Assembly: GCA_021604645.1 (NCBI GenBank)
Contig: BQJJ01000002.1
Location: 62,001-126,000 of the forward strand
From: Methyloligella sp.
GTDB taxonomy: Bacteria; Pseudomonadota; Alphaproteobacteria; Rhizobiales; HXMU1428-3
Length of the DNA: 64,000 nucleotides
Direction of reading: 5' to 3'
Each line of letters starts with the position of its first letter. The first letter of the stretch is position 1. The translations under genes and the position numbers were made by a program. This document shows, one piece after another, positions 1 to 10,495 of this stretch. Under the pieces are notes generated by a model. It had not been told where the DNA came from. It did not search any database and saw only the letters and a list, made by a program, of their open reading frames with translations.

Positions 1-1
1 C

Positions 2-154
2 TTTATCTACACGGGCATCATAACCATGCCGCTCATAGGGTACTTTGTATTTGATGATGTGATTACCTGGTGGACATTCGCTGGTGCCATGTGCGTCATC
101 GCCTCAGGCCTCTACCTCTGGTATCAAGAGCACCAGAGATCAGACACAAGCTAG
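2..154 (+). CDS. EamA/DMT family transporter, C-terminal fragment
   Basis: The second reading frame is open from the window edge to a TAG and encodes about 50 residues. They contain hydrophobic stretches (TGIITMPLIGYFVF, then WWTFAGAMCVIASGLYLW) and a short hydrophilic tail. This matches the last transmembrane helices of DMT-superfamily (EamA) metabolite transporters, where a G-Y-x-x-F-x-D turn precedes the final helix. The gene enters from the left and most of it lies outside, so substrate and start cannot be judged. It converges on tgt, leaving only about 30 bases between the stops. Confidence 0.65.
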   Translation, partial: FIYTGIITMPLIGYFVFDDVITWWTFAGAMCVIASGLYLWYQEHQRSDTS

Positions 155-183
155 ATCAAACATAAAAAGCTAGCACATATTTA

Positions 184-1308
184 TTACTTAGAGGCCTGGT
201 AACGTGTGCGAAACTCCGCTGCAAACTCAGCAAAACGATCTTCTTCAATCGCCAAACGCATAGCTGACATTAGCTCTTGATAAAAGTGAATATTCGCCCA
301 GCTCACAAGCATAGAGGCTAGTAACTCACCAGAGCGGACAAGGTGATGCAAATAAGCCTTACTATAATCTCTCATGGCCGAGCATGAACTATGCTCATCA
401 AGAGGGGCAGGATCATCTTTAAATTGCGCATTTTTCAAATTCACCTTGCCATCAAACGTAAAAGCCTGGCCATGCCGGCCAGAACGTGTCGGCATCACAC
501 AATCAAACATATCAACACCGCGCTCAACAGCGCCCACTAAATCAAGAGGCGTTCCAACCCCCATCAAATATCTCGGCTTATCATTCGGTAAATGCGGCAT
601 TGTAAAATCAAGCGTATCAAACATCGCCTGCTGCCCCTCACCAACAGCAAGGCCACCAACCGCATAGCCAGGAAATTCAATTTCTCTCAAAGCTTCAGCA
701 GAGCGAATGCGTAAGTGCTCATAAACCCCTCCCTGAACAATCCCAAATATAGCCTGACCATCTGCGCTATATTTCGCAAAGGCATCTTTCGAGCGCTTGG
801 CCCAGCGCATAGATAATTCCATCGATGTCTCTGCCTGTTTTTCTGTGGCTGGAAATGGTGTGCATTCATCAAATGCCATCTGAATGTCAGATCCAAGCAA
901 AGCTTGTATCTCCATTGAGCGCTCAGGTGTCAGGTTATAAGACGACCCATCAATGTGAGACTGGAACTTCACACCCTCTTCAGTAATCTTTCTAAGCTTT
1001 GAAAGAGACATCACCTGAAAGCCACCACTATCCGTGAGAATAGGCTTATCCCAGTTCATAAATTTATGAAGGCCGCCCAAAGACGCAACACGCTCAGCAC
1101 CAGGGCGCAACATCAAATGGTACGTATTACCAAGCAGAATATCCGCCCCTGTTTCTCGAACAGTTTCAGGCAGCATCCCCTTCACAGTCGCTGCCGTTCC
1201 AACCGGCATAAAGGCGGGCGTTTGAATAGTTCCCTTCGGTGTTGAAATTTCACCCCGCCGCGCCAATCCAGATGTCGCAGATACCTTATAAGTAAAATGA
1301 TCAACCAT
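184..1308 (-). CDS. tgt: tRNA-guanine transglycosylase (queuosine pathway)
   Basis: Exchanges guanine-34 of tRNAs with GUN anticodons for preQ1, the first tRNA-level step of queuosine synthesis. The 374 residues are normal length. Visible are the catalytic D93 in DSGGFQVMS, the substrate loop GIVQGG near 190, the nucleophile D269 in [13 protein letters not shown], and SKAYLHH near 316. The usual zinc cluster CxCxxC reads SSCSAM (S307, C309, M312), so two of three cysteine ligands are missing, while the later H341 remains. It overlaps the 3' end of queA by 8 bases, so the two are co-transcribed and probably translationally coupled. Identification is secure; zinc binding is doubtful. Confidence 0.96.
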   Translation of the reverse strand: MVDHFTYKVSATSGLARRGEISTPKGTIQTPAFMPVGTAATVKGMLPETVRETGADILLGNTYHLMLRPGAERVASLGGLHKFMNWDKPILTDSGGFQVMSLSKLRKITEEGVKFQSHIDGSSYNLTPERSMEIQALLGSDIQMAFDECTPFPATEKQAETSMELSMRWAKRSKDAFAKYSADGQAIFGIVQGGVYEHLRIRSAEALREIEFPGYAVGGLAVGEGQQAMFDTLDFTMPHLPNDKPRYLMGVGTPLDLVGAVERGVDMFDCVMPTRSGRHGQAFTFDGKVNLKNAQFKDDPAPLDEHSSCSAMRDYSKAYLHHLVRSGELLASMLVSWANIHFYQELMSAMRLAIEEDRFAEFAAEFRTRYQASK

Positions 1309-2389
1309 TATGCAACCCTTCTAACAAACACCCATCACCGTATGAATAAAATCGATAGTCCCGCTCAACTGCAGCTTTATAAGCGGCCTGCATAACATCA
1401 AGACCAGAAAACGCAGCAACCAACATAAATAATGTTGATTTGGGTAAATGAAAATTCGTAATCAATCGATCAACCACATTGAATTTATAGCCTGGCGTAA
1501 TGAAAATATCGGTATCACCGCTCCATGGCCTGATAGAACCCGTCTCACGTGTAGCACTTTCCAACAAACGTAAAGATGTCGTCCCGACAGCACAAACACG
1601 CCCACCTTGTGCTTTTGCGGCCTTAATAACCTCAACAGTCTCAGCACTCACATGCCCCCATTCCGCATGCATTTTATGGGATTTTATATCATCCACCTTC
1701 ACAGGGAGAAACGTGCCAGCTCCCACATGCAAAGTAACAAATTGTAATTGAGCACCAATGTCTTTCAATGCTTCTAAAAGTTCATCCGTAAAATGCAGTC
1801 CAGCCGTTGGCGCCGCAACAGAACCATCATGAGACGCATAAACAGTTTGATATGTTTCTTTATCAATTGATCCTGCTGCCCGCTTAGAAGCTATATAAGG
1901 CGGCAAAGGCATTTCCCCAACAAGCTTGAGAGCTTCATCAAGATGAACCCCAGACACATCAAACTTTACTAAAATCTCACCACCACCTGGTGTATCGGTA
2001 ATCGTAGCCTCAAGCTGCCCCTCAAAACACGGCTGACTACTTCCCTCATGATCACCAAAGCGTAGCCTATCACCAACCTTCATTCGTTTGGCCGGTTTTG
2101 CAAATGCAAACCACTCATTGTCTGAAACACGCTTGTGCAAATTAAGTTGCACCTGCGCCTCAGCATCTCCGCGTAACCTCTTCCCCTTCAACGCAGCAGG
2201 CAAAACCCGGCTATCATTAAAAACCAGCACATCTCCTTTTTTAAAAAACTGCGGTAGGGTTTTAAATATATGATCTTCAAGTGAACCATCTGACATCACA
2301 CGTAAAAGCTTCGAACCATCACGATTAGGATGAGGTTCTAAGGCAATATGGCTTTCAGGCAGTTCAAAATCAAAATCATCAAGTTGCAA
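1301..2389 (-). CDS. queA: S-adenosylmethionine:tRNA ribosyltransferase-isomerase
   Basis: Transfers and rearranges the ribosyl part of S-adenosylmethionine onto preQ1-tRNA to give epoxyqueuosine-tRNA. It acts in the cytosol just after Tgt. The 362 residues begin [16 protein letters not shown], the classic QueA start, and contain [12 protein letters not shown] near 53, the substrate motif [10 protein letters not shown] near 193, TLHVGAGTF near 220 and a C-terminal [10 protein letters not shown] region. It directly precedes tgt and overlaps it by 8 bases. The cyclophilin unit upstream ends in its own terminator, so queA-tgt probably has a separate promoter in the 250-base gap before it. Confidence 0.97.
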   Translation of the reverse strand: MQLDDFDFELPESHIALEPHPNRDGSKLLRVMSDGSLEDHIFKTLPQFFKKGDVLVFNDSRVLPAALKGKRLRGDAEAQVQLNLHKRVSDNEWFAFAKPAKRMKVGDRLRFGDHEGSSQPCFEGQLEATITDTPGGGEILVKFDVSGVHLDEALKLVGEMPLPPYIASKRAAGSIDKETYQTVYASHDGSVAAPTAGLHFTDELLEALKDIGAQLQFVTLHVGAGTFLPVKVDDIKSHKMHAEWGHVSAETVEVIKAAKAQGGRVCAVGTTSLRLLESATRETGSIRPWSGDTDIFITPGYKFNVVDRLITNFHLPKSTLFMLVAAFSGLDVMQAAYKAAVERDYRFYSYGDGCLLEGLHNG

Positions 2390-2577
2390 GGGAAATCACT
2401 TTCAAGATGTCATTTTCAAAGGAAATAAACTTTTCAAAACATTTTATAGGGCTAACAGCATTCCTCTAGAGCATACTGTATAAGAATATGTGCCTGTTTT
2501 ACTAAAAAACTCACGAAAACAAAGACGTGAAAAACAATCCATATAGCCGAAGAGCGAAAGTTTCTAAAGTTAAAAAT

Positions 2578-2617
2578 AAAAAAGAGACCAGAAAGAACAA
2601 GCTTTCAGGTCTCTTTT
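2578..2617 (-). terminator. Intrinsic terminator after the gyrA-coaD-cyclophilin unit
   Basis: A hairpin with near-perfect arms (AAAAGAGACC and GGTCTCTTTT, continued by GAAAG/CTTTC around one mismatch) closes over a six-base loop. Read on the minus strand it is followed by a T-rich tract. It lies just downstream of the second cyclophilin and separates it from queA. Confidence 0.8.
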
Positions 2618-2639
2618 CTAAAATTTATCGTAAAAAAAT

Positions 2640-3113
2640 CTAAGCAGCGTCAGCAGCTACACGCATGCTCATGATCTGATCTGGATCAATCACAGGTTCA
2701 CCGCGTTTAATCTCATCAACATGTTCCATACCTGAAATTACACGGCCCCAAGCTGTATATTGCCCATCTAAAAAGCCAGCATCAGCAAAACAGATAAAGA
2801 ATTGACTATCTGCTGAGTTTGGAGCTTGAGCCCGCGCCATAGAACAAACACCGCGTGCATGAGGTGTATCATTAAATTCAGCAGCAAGGTTCTGTCCAGA
2901 ACCACCAGTTCCCGTGCCGGTAGGGTCACCCGTTTGTGCCATAAAACCATCAATCACACGATGAAAAACAATGCCGTCATAAAACCCTTCACGAGCAAGC
3001 TCTTTAATACGAGCACAGTGGTTCGGCGCAACATCAGGCAATAGCTCAATGATCACTTCGCCATGTGTAATATTTAAAATCAGTGTATTTTCCGGGTCTT
3101 TAATCTCGGTCAT
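2640..3113 (-). CDS. Cyclophilin-type peptidylprolyl isomerase, cytoplasmic
   Basis: Catalyses cis-trans isomerisation of proline peptide bonds. The protein is about 157 residues from the chosen ATG, which has AAGGAAG seven bases upstream; an ATG 24 bases earlier lacks one. The cyclophilin core is complete: FHRVIDGFMAQTGD holds the catalytic Arg, followed by GTGTGG, the AAEFN turn, CSMARAQAPNSADSQFFI and the late FLDGQYTAWGRV. There is no signal peptide, so it should act in the cytosol. It is paired with a secreted paralogue just upstream, an arrangement common in Hyphomicrobiales. Confidence 0.93.
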   Translation of the reverse strand: MTEIKDPENTLILNITHGEVIIELLPDVAPNHCARIKELAREGFYDGIVFHRVIDGFMAQTGDPTGTGTGGSGQNLAAEFNDTPHARGVCSMARAQAPNSADSQFFICFADAGFLDGQYTAWGRVISGMEHVDEIKRGEPVIDPDQIMSMRVAADAA

Positions 3114-3183
3114 TAGTCTTCCTTTAAAACAATTCACTCCGTTAAAAAACGGGATAAATCAACATTTATGATATTTTTTATAT

Positions 3184-3828
3184 TTATTCAATTCGTGGCA
3201 AGATTTTTTTACGCGGAGCGTTTTCAAGTCCAGGTACAAATTGTCGCAAATCAATTGATGGAGCTTCCTTGCTATCAGCAACAACTTGCATTTTCACAAT
3301 CTTGTCTGGATTATCAACCATGCCGCTTTGGCCACGCCCGCGTTTAATCTTATCAATAAATTCCATTCCCTTAACTACCTTGCCCCAAACAGTATATTGA
3401 CCATTGAGGAAGTGCGAAGCTTGAAACGTTATGAAAAACTGACTGTTGGCTGAATGAGGGTTTTGCGTACGAGCCGCACCAATGACACCCCGGTTATAAA
3501 GCACATTATTAAATTCAGCGCGCAGATCAGGATAATCAGACCCGCCTGTACCAGTCCCCGTAGGGTCACCTGTTTGAGCCATAAATCCATGGATCACCCG
3601 GTGAAATACCAAACCATCATAAAACCCTTCACGAACAAGTTTTTTAACGCGTTCAACATGTTTTGGGGCTTTTTTCGGATAGAGAACAATGATAGAGCGG
3701 CCATACTTGGTGTCTAAATAGAGAAAATTCTCAAGATCAACACCTCCGGTCGCAGTGCTCTGTGCTGAAGCTTGAGTAACACTAATCATCAATAACAGGG
3801 CAGAAATAACAAATGATTTAATCATCAA
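3184..3828 (-). CDS. Cyclophilin-type peptidylprolyl isomerase, exported
   Basis: Paralogue of the next gene with an N-terminal signal peptide (hydrophobic SFVISALLLMISVTQ, then a probable cleavage after ASA), so it should assist folding in the periplasm. The 214 residues include FHRVIHGFMAQTGD, GTGTGG, GAARTQNPHSANSQFFI and FLNGQYTVWGKV. A C-terminal extension of about 35 residues (VDNPDKIVKMQVVADS onward) ends in a basic stretch. It lies between coaD and the cytoplasmic cyclophilin on one strand with short gaps, so it is probably in one unit with them. Confidence 0.92.
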   Translation of the reverse strand: MMIKSFVISALLLMISVTQASAQSTATGGVDLENFLYLDTKYGRSIIVLYPKKAPKHVERVKKLVREGFYDGLVFHRVIHGFMAQTGDPTGTGTGGSDYPDLRAEFNNVLYNRGVIGAARTQNPHSANSQFFITFQASHFLNGQYTVWGKVVKGMEFIDKIKRGRGQSGMVDNPDKIVKMQVVADSKEAPSIDLRQFVPGLENAPRKKILPRIE

Positions 3829-3892
3829 ATTACCTTACTTTTTATACTCAAAAATTTATTCAAACAGTCAAAGCTCTAAATCATTAAAACCT

Positions 3893-4402
3893 CTAACGAT
3901 CAGAACTCCAGTTTTTCTTCGCCTCTAAAAACTCAGCAACGTGCGGCGGTACAAAGCTTGTAATGTCACCACCAAACACCTCGATTTGCCGAACAAGTTT
4001 GGCAGCGATATGGCGAACCTCGCCCGTACTCGGCAAAAGAAGCGTTTCTAAACCATCAGCCATTGCTCTGTTCATACCAGACATCTGCATTTCATAAACA
4101 TAATCAGCAGAATCTCGAACACCGCGCACAATGACTTTCGCCCCATAAGCGGTTGCTGCTTCAACCATAAGTCCAGAAAATTGAATAACTTTGATTGATT
4201 TTCCTGTTGATTTGCGCAAATCAACAGCCAAAGTCTCAATCAACTCAACCCGCTCTTCGCCTGTCAAATAAGGGGTTTTACCATGATGAACACCAACACC
4301 AATAATCAACTCATCAATAAAATTAAGGGAACGCTCAATAATATCGAGGTGACCATTTGTAATGGGATCAAAACTACCGGGATAAAAACCAGTTAAACTC
4401 AT
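3893..4402 (-). CDS. coaD: Phosphopantetheine adenylyltransferase
   Basis: Joins 4'-phosphopantetheine and ATP to dephospho-CoA, the penultimate step of coenzyme A synthesis. The 169 residues are typical. The nucleotidyltransferase signature GSFDPITNGHLDII is at residues 9-22, with the T/N-x-G-H motif that holds ATP. VIVRGVRDSADYVYEMQM near 91 and SSTxE-like LLPSTGEVRHIAAKLVR near 122 complete the active site. It starts 12 bases after the gyrA stop and is presumably transcribed with it, as in related genomes. Confidence 0.96.
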   Translation of the reverse strand: MSLTGFYPGSFDPITNGHLDIIERSLNFIDELIIGVGVHHGKTPYLTGEERVELIETLAVDLRKSTGKSIKVIQFSGLMVEAATAYGAKVIVRGVRDSADYVYEMQMSGMNRAMADGLETLLLPSTGEVRHIAAKLVRQIEVFGGDITSFVPPHVAEFLEAKKNWSSDR

Positions 4403-4414
4403 AAACTTAAATCC

Positions 4415-7222
4415 TTAACTCTCGGTATCACCAACATCAGGTGCATCGGTATCAGGTTGATCACCAGAAGGAGTATCACCTGAAGAACCGTCATCAGGTT
4501 CCTCATCTCCCTCGCTTTCAACTTCTGAAATATGCTCAACAGAAACAACTTTCTCGTCAGCCGCCGTTTTGAAAACGGTCACACCTTGAGTATTCCGACC
4601 AGCAACCCGAACTCCATTGACCGGACAACGAATAAGTTGACCACCGTTCGTTACCAACATAATTTCATCACCATCTTCAACTGGGAACGAACCGGAAAGA
4701 TCACCATTACGATCATTCACAATCATCGCAATAATACCCTTACCACCACGACCGGAAACCCGATACTCATAAGCTGAAGACCGCTTACCAAAGCCGTTCT
4801 CACTTAATGTCAGAACAAATTGTTCACCGGCACCAAGTTCAGCATAACGCTCAACTGAAAGTTCAACATCTGAAGCACCATCATCTTCAATCTCAGGCAC
4901 ATCAGCGTCACTGCCCTCACCATTCGCCGCACGTCGCATTTGTGCTGCACGCTTCAAGTAGGCACGTTTTTCTTCCGGACTTGCCTCAATGTGATGCAAG
5001 ATCGCCATCGAAATAAGCTTGTCATCTTCGCTAAGGCGAATACCACGAACACCTGTTGAGTTACGACCAGCAAAGACCCGAACATCTGTCACAGGGAAGC
5101 GAATGGCTTGCCCTTTCTCACTCGTGAGCAACACATCATGAGCTTCAGTACAAATATCGACACCAAGGATTTTATCACCTTCATCAAGCTTCATGGCGAT
5201 TTTACCATTTTGCCTAATCTCAACGAAATCAGAAAGAAGGTTTCTACGAACACCACCAGAGCTGGTCGCAAACATCACATGCAATTGCTCCCAGGTGCTT
5301 TCATCTTCCGGCAATGGCATAATTGTCGTGATGCTTTCATCTTGCTCGAGAGGCAGCAGATTAATCAAAGCTTTACCGCGTGCTTGCGGCGCTGAAAGAG
5401 GTAATTTCCAAACTTTCATCTTATACGCCATGCCACGCGATGAGAAGAAAAGAATCGGTGTATGTGTGTTCGCCACAAAGATTTTGGTAACAAAATCTTC
5501 ATCGCGAGTAGACATACCAGAACGCCCTTTACCACCACGACGTTGAGCACGGTAAGTCGATAATGGCACACGTTTAATATAACCTTTGTGAGAAACCGTG
5601 ACCACCATATCTTCCTTGGCAATCAGGTCTTCATCATCAACATCACCATCATAATCTTGTATCTCAGTACGGCGATCCGTTCCAAATTCATCACTAATTT
5701 CAGTGAGCTCACCATTAACAATCTCAATAATCCGAACACGAGACCCAAGAATATCAAGATAGTCTTTGATAATCGCACCAAGCTTATGCAATTCATCAGA
5801 AAGCTCGTCCCGACCAAGAGCCGTCAACCGTTGCAAACGCAACTCAAGAATAGCCCGTGCTTGCGCTTCTGAAAGTTTATACGTTCCATCACTTGCCACA
5901 GCATGACGCGGATCAGCAATCAATTCAACAAGCGGCGCAATATCTTTTGCCGGCCAATCCCGCTCCATCAATTGCTCGCGAGCTGTCGCCGGGTTTGGTG
6001 CTGTACGAATGAGATTAATCACCTCATCAATATTCGCCACAGCAATCGCCAAGCCAACCAAAACATGCGCCCGGTCTCGAGCTTTGTTAAGCAAGAACTT
6101 CGTACGTTTATATACAACTTCCTGGCGGAAATCCGTAAATGCCTTGATGAAATCAAGAAGGTTCAAGAGTTCTGGTTTGCCACCATTCAGTGCCACCAAG
6201 TTACAACCAAAACTGGTTTGCAAAGGAGAGAAGCGATAAAGCTGATTAAGCACCACATCAGGCACAGCATCGCGTTTCAGTTCAACAACAACACGCATGC
6301 CCTGTCTGTCAGACTCGTCCCGAATATCAGCAATACCTTCAACCCGTTTTTCCCGAACAAGCTCAGCAATCTTTTCAACCATAGAGGCCTTATTAACCTG
6401 ATAAGGGATCTCTGTAACAACAAGAGCAAACCGGTCTTTGCGAATTTCTTCAGTCGCAACCTTACCCCGCATCACAACAGAGCCTTTGCCCTTGTGATAA
6501 GCAGAGCGTATACCAGTGCGCCCTAAAATCATGCCACCCGTTGGAAAATCAGGCCCTGGGATAATTTCATTTAAGCGATCAATATCAATCTCAGGATCTT
6601 CTAAATACGCCATACAACCATTAATAACTTCACGTAGATTATGCGGCGGTATGTTTGTTGCCATACCAACAGCAATACCACCCGCACCATTTACAAGTAA
6701 GTTTGGAAATTTAGCAGGAAGAACCTGAGGTTCACTTTCGGACGCATCGTAGTTGTCTTGAAACTCAACAGTTTCTTTATCAATATCATCAAGAAGGCTT
6801 TGAGCAACTTTTTGCAAGCGACATTCTGTGTAACGCATGGCCGCTGCCCGGTCACCATCAACCGAACCAAAGTTACCCTGTCCATCAATCAGTGGAAGTC
6901 GCAAAGAAAAATCCTGCGCCATACGAACAAGAGCATCATAAATCGCACTATCACCATGAGGGTGATATTTACCCATCACATCACCAACAACACGCGCTGA
7001 TTTACGATATGGCTTATTATATTCATAGCCACTCTCATGCATCGAATATAAAATCCGGCGGTGCACCGGTTTCAAACCATCACGAACGTCAGGAAGTGCA
7101 CGAGAAACGATCACACTCATCGCATAATCAAGATATGACTTACGCATCTCTTCTGTGATTAGAATGGGGCGAATATCCGGAGATGATCCATCTGGTCCGT
7201 CTTGTTGCTCATTATCGCTCAA
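4415..7222 (-). CDS. gyrA: DNA gyrase subunit A
   Basis: Breakage-reunion subunit of the topoisomerase that adds negative supercoils; partner GyrB is not in the window. It has 935 residues. The catalytic tyrosine is Y131 in AAAMRYTE. The quinolone-resistance positions carry S92 and D96 (HGDSAIYD), the residues normally linked to susceptibility. The GyrA box QRRGGKG starts the C-terminal beta-pinwheel near 565. An inserted acidic segment near 750-790 (with [16 protein letters not shown]) is common in alphaproteobacterial GyrA. The last 40 residues are strongly acidic. It heads the coaD-cyclophilin unit. Confidence 0.98.
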   Translation of the reverse strand: MSDNEQQDGPDGSSPDIRPILITEEMRKSYLDYAMSVIVSRALPDVRDGLKPVHRRILYSMHESGYEYNKPYRKSARVVGDVMGKYHPHGDSAIYDALVRMAQDFSLRLPLIDGQGNFGSVDGDRAAAMRYTECRLQKVAQSLLDDIDKETVEFQDNYDASESEPQVLPAKFPNLLVNGAGGIAVGMATNIPPHNLREVINGCMAYLEDPEIDIDRLNEIIPGPDFPTGGMILGRTGIRSAYHKGKGSVVMRGKVATEEIRKDRFALVVTEIPYQVNKASMVEKIAELVREKRVEGIADIRDESDRQGMRVVVELKRDAVPDVVLNQLYRFSPLQTSFGCNLVALNGGKPELLNLLDFIKAFTDFRQEVVYKRTKFLLNKARDRAHVLVGLAIAVANIDEVINLIRTAPNPATAREQLMERDWPAKDIAPLVELIADPRHAVASDGTYKLSEAQARAILELRLQRLTALGRDELSDELHKLGAIIKDYLDILGSRVRIIEIVNGELTEISDEFGTDRRTEIQDYDGDVDDEDLIAKEDMVVTVSHKGYIKRVPLSTYRAQRRGGKGRSGMSTRDEDFVTKIFVANTHTPILFFSSRGMAYKMKVWKLPLSAPQARGKALINLLPLEQDESITTIMPLPEDESTWEQLHVMFATSSGGVRRNLLSDFVEIRQNGKIAMKLDEGDKILGVDICTEAHDVLLTSEKGQAIRFPVTDVRVFAGRNSTGVRGIRLSEDDKLISMAILHHIEASPEEKRAYLKRAAQMRRAANGEGSDADVPEIEDDGASDVELSVERYAELGAGEQFVLTLSENGFGKRSSAYEYRVSGRGGKGIIAMIVNDRNGDLSGSFPVEDGDEIMLVTNGGQLIRCPVNGVRVAGRNTQGVTVFKTAADEKVVSVEHISEVESEGDEEPDDGSSGDTPSGDQPDTDAPDVGDTES

Positions 7223-7582
7223 TTGATGGTCCTATTTCATTTGTTAGTAACATTATAATTCTAAAAAACCTGTATCTGACACCATGCTAAAGACATCAAA
7301 ACAGATATAGAAATTCGCAATACAAACCCTAAAAGAGCAAAACCTTAGTTCTATTTGTCCTTTCAAACAAAAAACAAATGGATCTAAATCTCACCCAATT
7401 AAAGCAAATTTCAGAAGCTTAGGTATAGCCCATCCCATGAACCCATACCAGTTTTAAAAGGCTATTTACCTTCATTCTTTGGGGATATTTTCAATAAATT
7501 CACGCCCTTGACACCTAGATGCTTTACTTCCACTCATGAAACCATGCTAATAAGAGAAATTTTGATAATTTGAGGGTATAAA
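7223..7582. other. Divergent intergenic region between gyrA and the cation-efflux gene
   Basis: About 360 AT-rich bases separate the two divergent start codons, so it must hold both promoters. I see no RNA gene, repeat copy or clear operator. The right-hand gene has GAGGG about seven bases before its ATG. Confidence 0.5.
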
Positions 7583-8530
7583 ATGGCTGGTCATGGTTCA
7601 AAAAAGGTAATTTACGCGGCACTTGCAGGTAACGGCCTTATCGCTATAACAAAATTTATTGGCGCCTCTATCACAGGGTCCTCAGCGATGCTCTCTGAAG
7701 CCATTCACTCAGTTGTTGATACAGGCAATCAAGGCCTTTTGTTATATGGCATCAAAAAATCACAAAAACCAAAAGATGATCGCCACCCATTTGGTTATGG
7801 CATGGAAATCTACTTTTGGGCCTTTGTAGTCGCAATTGTAATTTTTGCTGTTGGTTCAGGCGTTTCTATCTATGAAGGCATCCATAAACTAAACCATCCA
7901 GAAGACATCAAGTCTCCACACATCAACTACATTATTTTGTCTTTGGCCATGATCTTTGAAGGCGTAGCCTGGTACATCGCCTATAAAGAATTCAATAAAC
8001 TCAGAGGCAAAGCCAGTTTCATAGATGCCGTGCGCCATTCAAAAGACCCTACTGTTTTCACAGTTCTTTTTGAAGATTCTGCTGCCATGCTAGGCCTCAT
8101 AGTTGCGTTTATAGGTATTTTAGCAAGCTCCAGCCTTGGGGTCACATGGGCAGATGGCGCGGCCTCAGTACTTATTGGTGTTATCTTGGCTGGTACTGCC
8201 ATTCTTCTAGCATATGAGACAAAAGGACTTTTAATTGGCGAAGCAGCAAGCCCTAAAATCACAGCAGATATCAAGTCAATCATAGATAAGAGACAATCAA
8301 TTCTTCACGTGAATGAACTTAGATCTATGCACATGGGCCCAAATGATATCATCCTGGCCATTTCCATCGATTTCAAAGACGACATGACCGCCGTCGAAGT
8401 CGAAAGTCAAATTGCGGACCTTGAAAAAGAAATCAAATCCAAATACCCGGAAATGAAGCACCTCTTTATCGAAGTTCAAAAAAAGGATGACCATGACGCT
8501 GATGAAAACACGAACCAGGCAACGGTTTAA
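7583..8530 (+). CDS. Cation diffusion facilitator family efflux protein
   Basis: Probable proton-coupled exporter of divalent metal ions in the inner membrane. The 315 residues show the CDF pattern: about six hydrophobic helices between 8 and 215, the metal-site motif SEAIHSVVD (H and D in helix 2, residues 38-46), FEDSAAMLG with D in helix 5 near 165, and a cytoplasmic C-terminal alpha/beta domain from about 225. The tail carries HD-rich residues (KKDDHDADE). The metal (zinc, iron, cobalt or manganese) cannot be decided. It stands alone between gyrA and an aldo/keto reductase. Confidence 0.88.
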   Translation: MAGHGSKKVIYAALAGNGLIAITKFIGASITGSSAMLSEAIHSVVDTGNQGLLLYGIKKSQKPKDDRHPFGYGMEIYFWAFVVAIVIFAVGSGVSIYEGIHKLNHPEDIKSPHINYIILSLAMIFEGVAWYIAYKEFNKLRGKASFIDAVRHSKDPTVFTVLFEDSAAMLGLIVAFIGILASSSLGVTWADGAASVLIGVILAGTAILLAYETKGLLIGEAASPKITADIKSIIDKRQSILHVNELRSMHMGPNDIILAISIDFKDDMTAVEVESQIADLEKEIKSKYPEMKHLFIEVQKKDDHDADENTNQATV

Positions 8531-8690
8531 ATCTTTTCAAGAAAGCTTAAACAAAGAGACTTGTAAAAATAAAGTTTGCCTATAAGTACTACGGGTTATC
8601 CATGCCGTGTATAAACAACACCACTTTGGCGAAGTAAATACAGGCAAAGATAAAAGCATCAAATCAGGTCCAATAAGAAAGAGCGTTCAA

Positions 8691-9749
8691 ATGGAATATA
8701 CCACCCTTGGTCAAACCAATATCAAAATAAGCCGAATCTGCCTTGGAACCATGACATGGGGGACGCAAAACAGCGAAAGCGAAGGCCATGCTCAAATGGA
8801 CTACGCCCTAGATCAAGGGGTGAATTTCTGGGATACAGCTGAAATGTACGCCGTCCCGCCAACAGCAGAAAGTTACGGCTCAACAGAAACCATCATAGGC
8901 ACCTGGCTCAAGAAAAATAAAAGCCGCCGCGAAGAGATCGTACTCGCAACCAAAATTTCACCTGAAATGCCCTATATCCGTGGTGGCGGCCAAAATATAG
9001 ACCGTAAAAACATTCTCCAGGCTGTTGAAGACAGCTTATCTCGTCTGCAAACAGACTATATCGACCTCTATCAACTTCATTGGCCATCAAACCGCCCAAC
9101 CTACCATTTTGATAATGCCTGGACCTTCACACCGAAGGTAACAGACAAGCAAGCCATACTTGCCAACCAACTTGAAATTCTTGAAACCTTGGATCAATTG
9201 ATCAAAGATGGAAAAATTCGCTCATACGGCCTCTCTGATGATAGCGCTTGGGGTATCACTCAATATGCAGTGCTTGCAGAAAAACATAAGCTGAAACCAA
9301 TGGTCTCTATTCAAAATGAATACAGCCTCCTGCGCCGCCGCGATGAAACAGATGTCGCTGAAGCCTGTGTGCTAGAAAATGTCAGCTACCTCCCCTGGTC
9401 CCCCCTTGCAATGGGCGTTTTGTCAGGTAAATACCTGAACAACCAAAAACCAGGTGGAACTCGCTTTTATCATTCCGAAGGCTCAGCTCTGCGCTATGGC
9501 TACCGACTGACTGAAGAAGCTGAAAAAGCAACGCAAAGCTATGTCGACATTGCCAAAAAACACAATCTCGATCCATCTCAAATGGCGATTAGCTTCACGT
9601 TAGCCCAGCCCTTTGTTGCCTCAACAATCATCGGCGCAACATCGGTTGATCAGTTAAAAACAAATATCGGCGCCATCGATGTAAAATTATCAGATGAAGT
9701 TTTAGAAGAGATACATTCAGTCTACCGCCAATACCCAATCCCGTTTTAA
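8691..9749 (+). CDS. NADP(H)-dependent aldo/keto reductase, Tas-like
   Basis: Likely soluble oxidoreductase of the aldo/keto reductase superfamily reducing carbonyl compounds. Residues read as E. coli Tas: LGTMTWGTQNSESEGHAQMDYA near 15-36, catalytic D-x-A-E-M-Y (DTAEMYAVPP), K in ATKIS, and H in LYQLHWP. The late IIGATSVDQLKTN fits the cofactor pocket. The ATG at 8691 is chosen because homology begins there (MEYTTLGQTNIKIS); the frame extends 28 codons upstream with no family-like sequence. Substrate unknown. An element A copy follows the stop. Confidence 0.87.
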   Translation: MEYTTLGQTNIKISRICLGTMTWGTQNSESEGHAQMDYALDQGVNFWDTAEMYAVPPTAESYGSTETIIGTWLKKNKSRREEIVLATKISPEMPYIRGGGQNIDRKNILQAVEDSLSRLQTDYIDLYQLHWPSNRPTYHFDNAWTFTPKVTDKQAILANQLEILETLDQLIKDGKIRSYGLSDDSAWGITQYAVLAEKHKLKPMVSIQNEYSLLRRRDETDVAEACVLENVSYLPWSPLAMGVLSGKYLNNQKPGGTRFYHSEGSALRYGYRLTEEAEKATQSYVDIAKKHNLDPSQMAISFTLAQPFVASTIIGATSVDQLKTNIGAIDVKLSDEVLEEIHSVYRQYPIPF

Positions 9750-9772
9750 GTCTAATACACTAAACTATCGAC

Positions 9773-9921
9773 ACGAAGAAGGAGTGACGCCACTTCGGCG
9801 TCAGGACATGACGCCAGGGGCGTCCGGCGCGAGCCCCGCACCTCGTAGGCCTGCGGCTTTAGTAGGGCGGTTGCAAGTGGGCAACCTAAAGCCCCACTAA
9901 AAGTAATAGCCGTGAGAGAAA
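9773..9921 (+). repeat. Element A copy 1, carrying a nested element B
   Basis: Starts ACGAAGAAGGAG and ends GTGAGAGAAA, the borders shared by six copies. The first hairpin is TGACGCC/GGCGTCA over ACTTC; the second is GACGCC/GGCGTC. An element B (9867-9903) interrupts the right half: GGTTGC, loop AAGTGG, GCAACC, then CCCCACTAAAA, where AGTGG can pair with CCACT. It lies between the aldo/keto reductase stop and the tautomerase start. Confidence 0.85.
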
Positions 9922-9945
9922 ACAGAGAGAAAGAACACATAACTC

Positions 9946-10272
9946 ATGCCTCAAGCAGATATAAAATATAGCAATGACTTAAATCTAGATTGCAATGCGA
10001 TCCTCGCCTCCATTGAAGAGACAATTAAAAAACACGACCAAACATCCGGTGCTTGCAAAGGACGAGGGTACAAAGCTGATCACTTTCATCACACTCATAT
10101 CTACCTCAACCTTGCCATGCTCCCCAAACCGCACCGAGATGAAGAGTTTACCAAAGCCCTCATAAAAGATTTAGAAAAAATGGTGAAACAACACCTCACC
10201 CAGTCTTGTCATTTCTCACTGAATTTAGAGTATACCGGAGACGGCTACATAACAAATTTTCATAACGTTTAA
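9946..10272 (+). CDS. 5-carboxymethyl-2-hydroxymuconate isomerase-like tautomerase
   Basis: Small protein of 108 residues beginning M-P, so processing would expose the N-terminal proline used as catalytic base in the tautomerase superfamily. The spacing and the pattern of an early D-x-x-x-I-K-Y-S strand, a middle H-x-Y-L-N-L-A-M-L strand and a late hydrophobic strand F-S-L-N-L-E resemble CHMI (HpaF family) proteins of similar length. No homoprotocatechuate genes are near, so the substrate is unknown. It is flanked on both sides by element A copies, and a run of ten G follows the stop. Confidence 0.6.
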   Translation: MPQADIKYSNDLNLDCNAILASIEETIKKHDQTSGACKGRGYKADHFHHTHIYLNLAMLPKPHRDEEFTKALIKDLEKMVKQHLTQSCHFSLNLEYTGDGYITNFHNV

Positions 10273-10307
10273 AAAGGGGGGGGGGAGAGAGAAACAAACC
10301 TCACTAC

Positions 10308-10482
10308 ACGAAGAAGGAGCTCTGCCCACTTCAGGCTGAGGGACACAGCGAAGCGACAGTGAAGCGACAGACAGTGAAGCCCGGTGCAAGCGCCGCACGT
10401 CGTAAAGCCTGCAGCTTCAGCAGCGCGGTAGCTGGTGGGCAACCTAAAGCGCCACTAAAAGAGCAATAGCCCGTGAGACAAA
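10308..10482 (+). repeat. Element A copy 2, carrying a nested element B
   Basis: Same borders (ACGAAGAAGGAG to GTGAGACAAA). The first hairpin is here degenerate (CTCTGCCC/AGGCTGAG). The middle has a local duplication of GAAGCGACAG. Element B sits at 10425-10460 with one mismatch in its stem (GGTAGC against GCAACC), loop TGGTGG and downstream CCACTA. It separates the tautomerase from the convergent ABC-F gene. Confidence 0.8.
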
Positions 10483-10495
10483 ACAGAGAAAAAAC

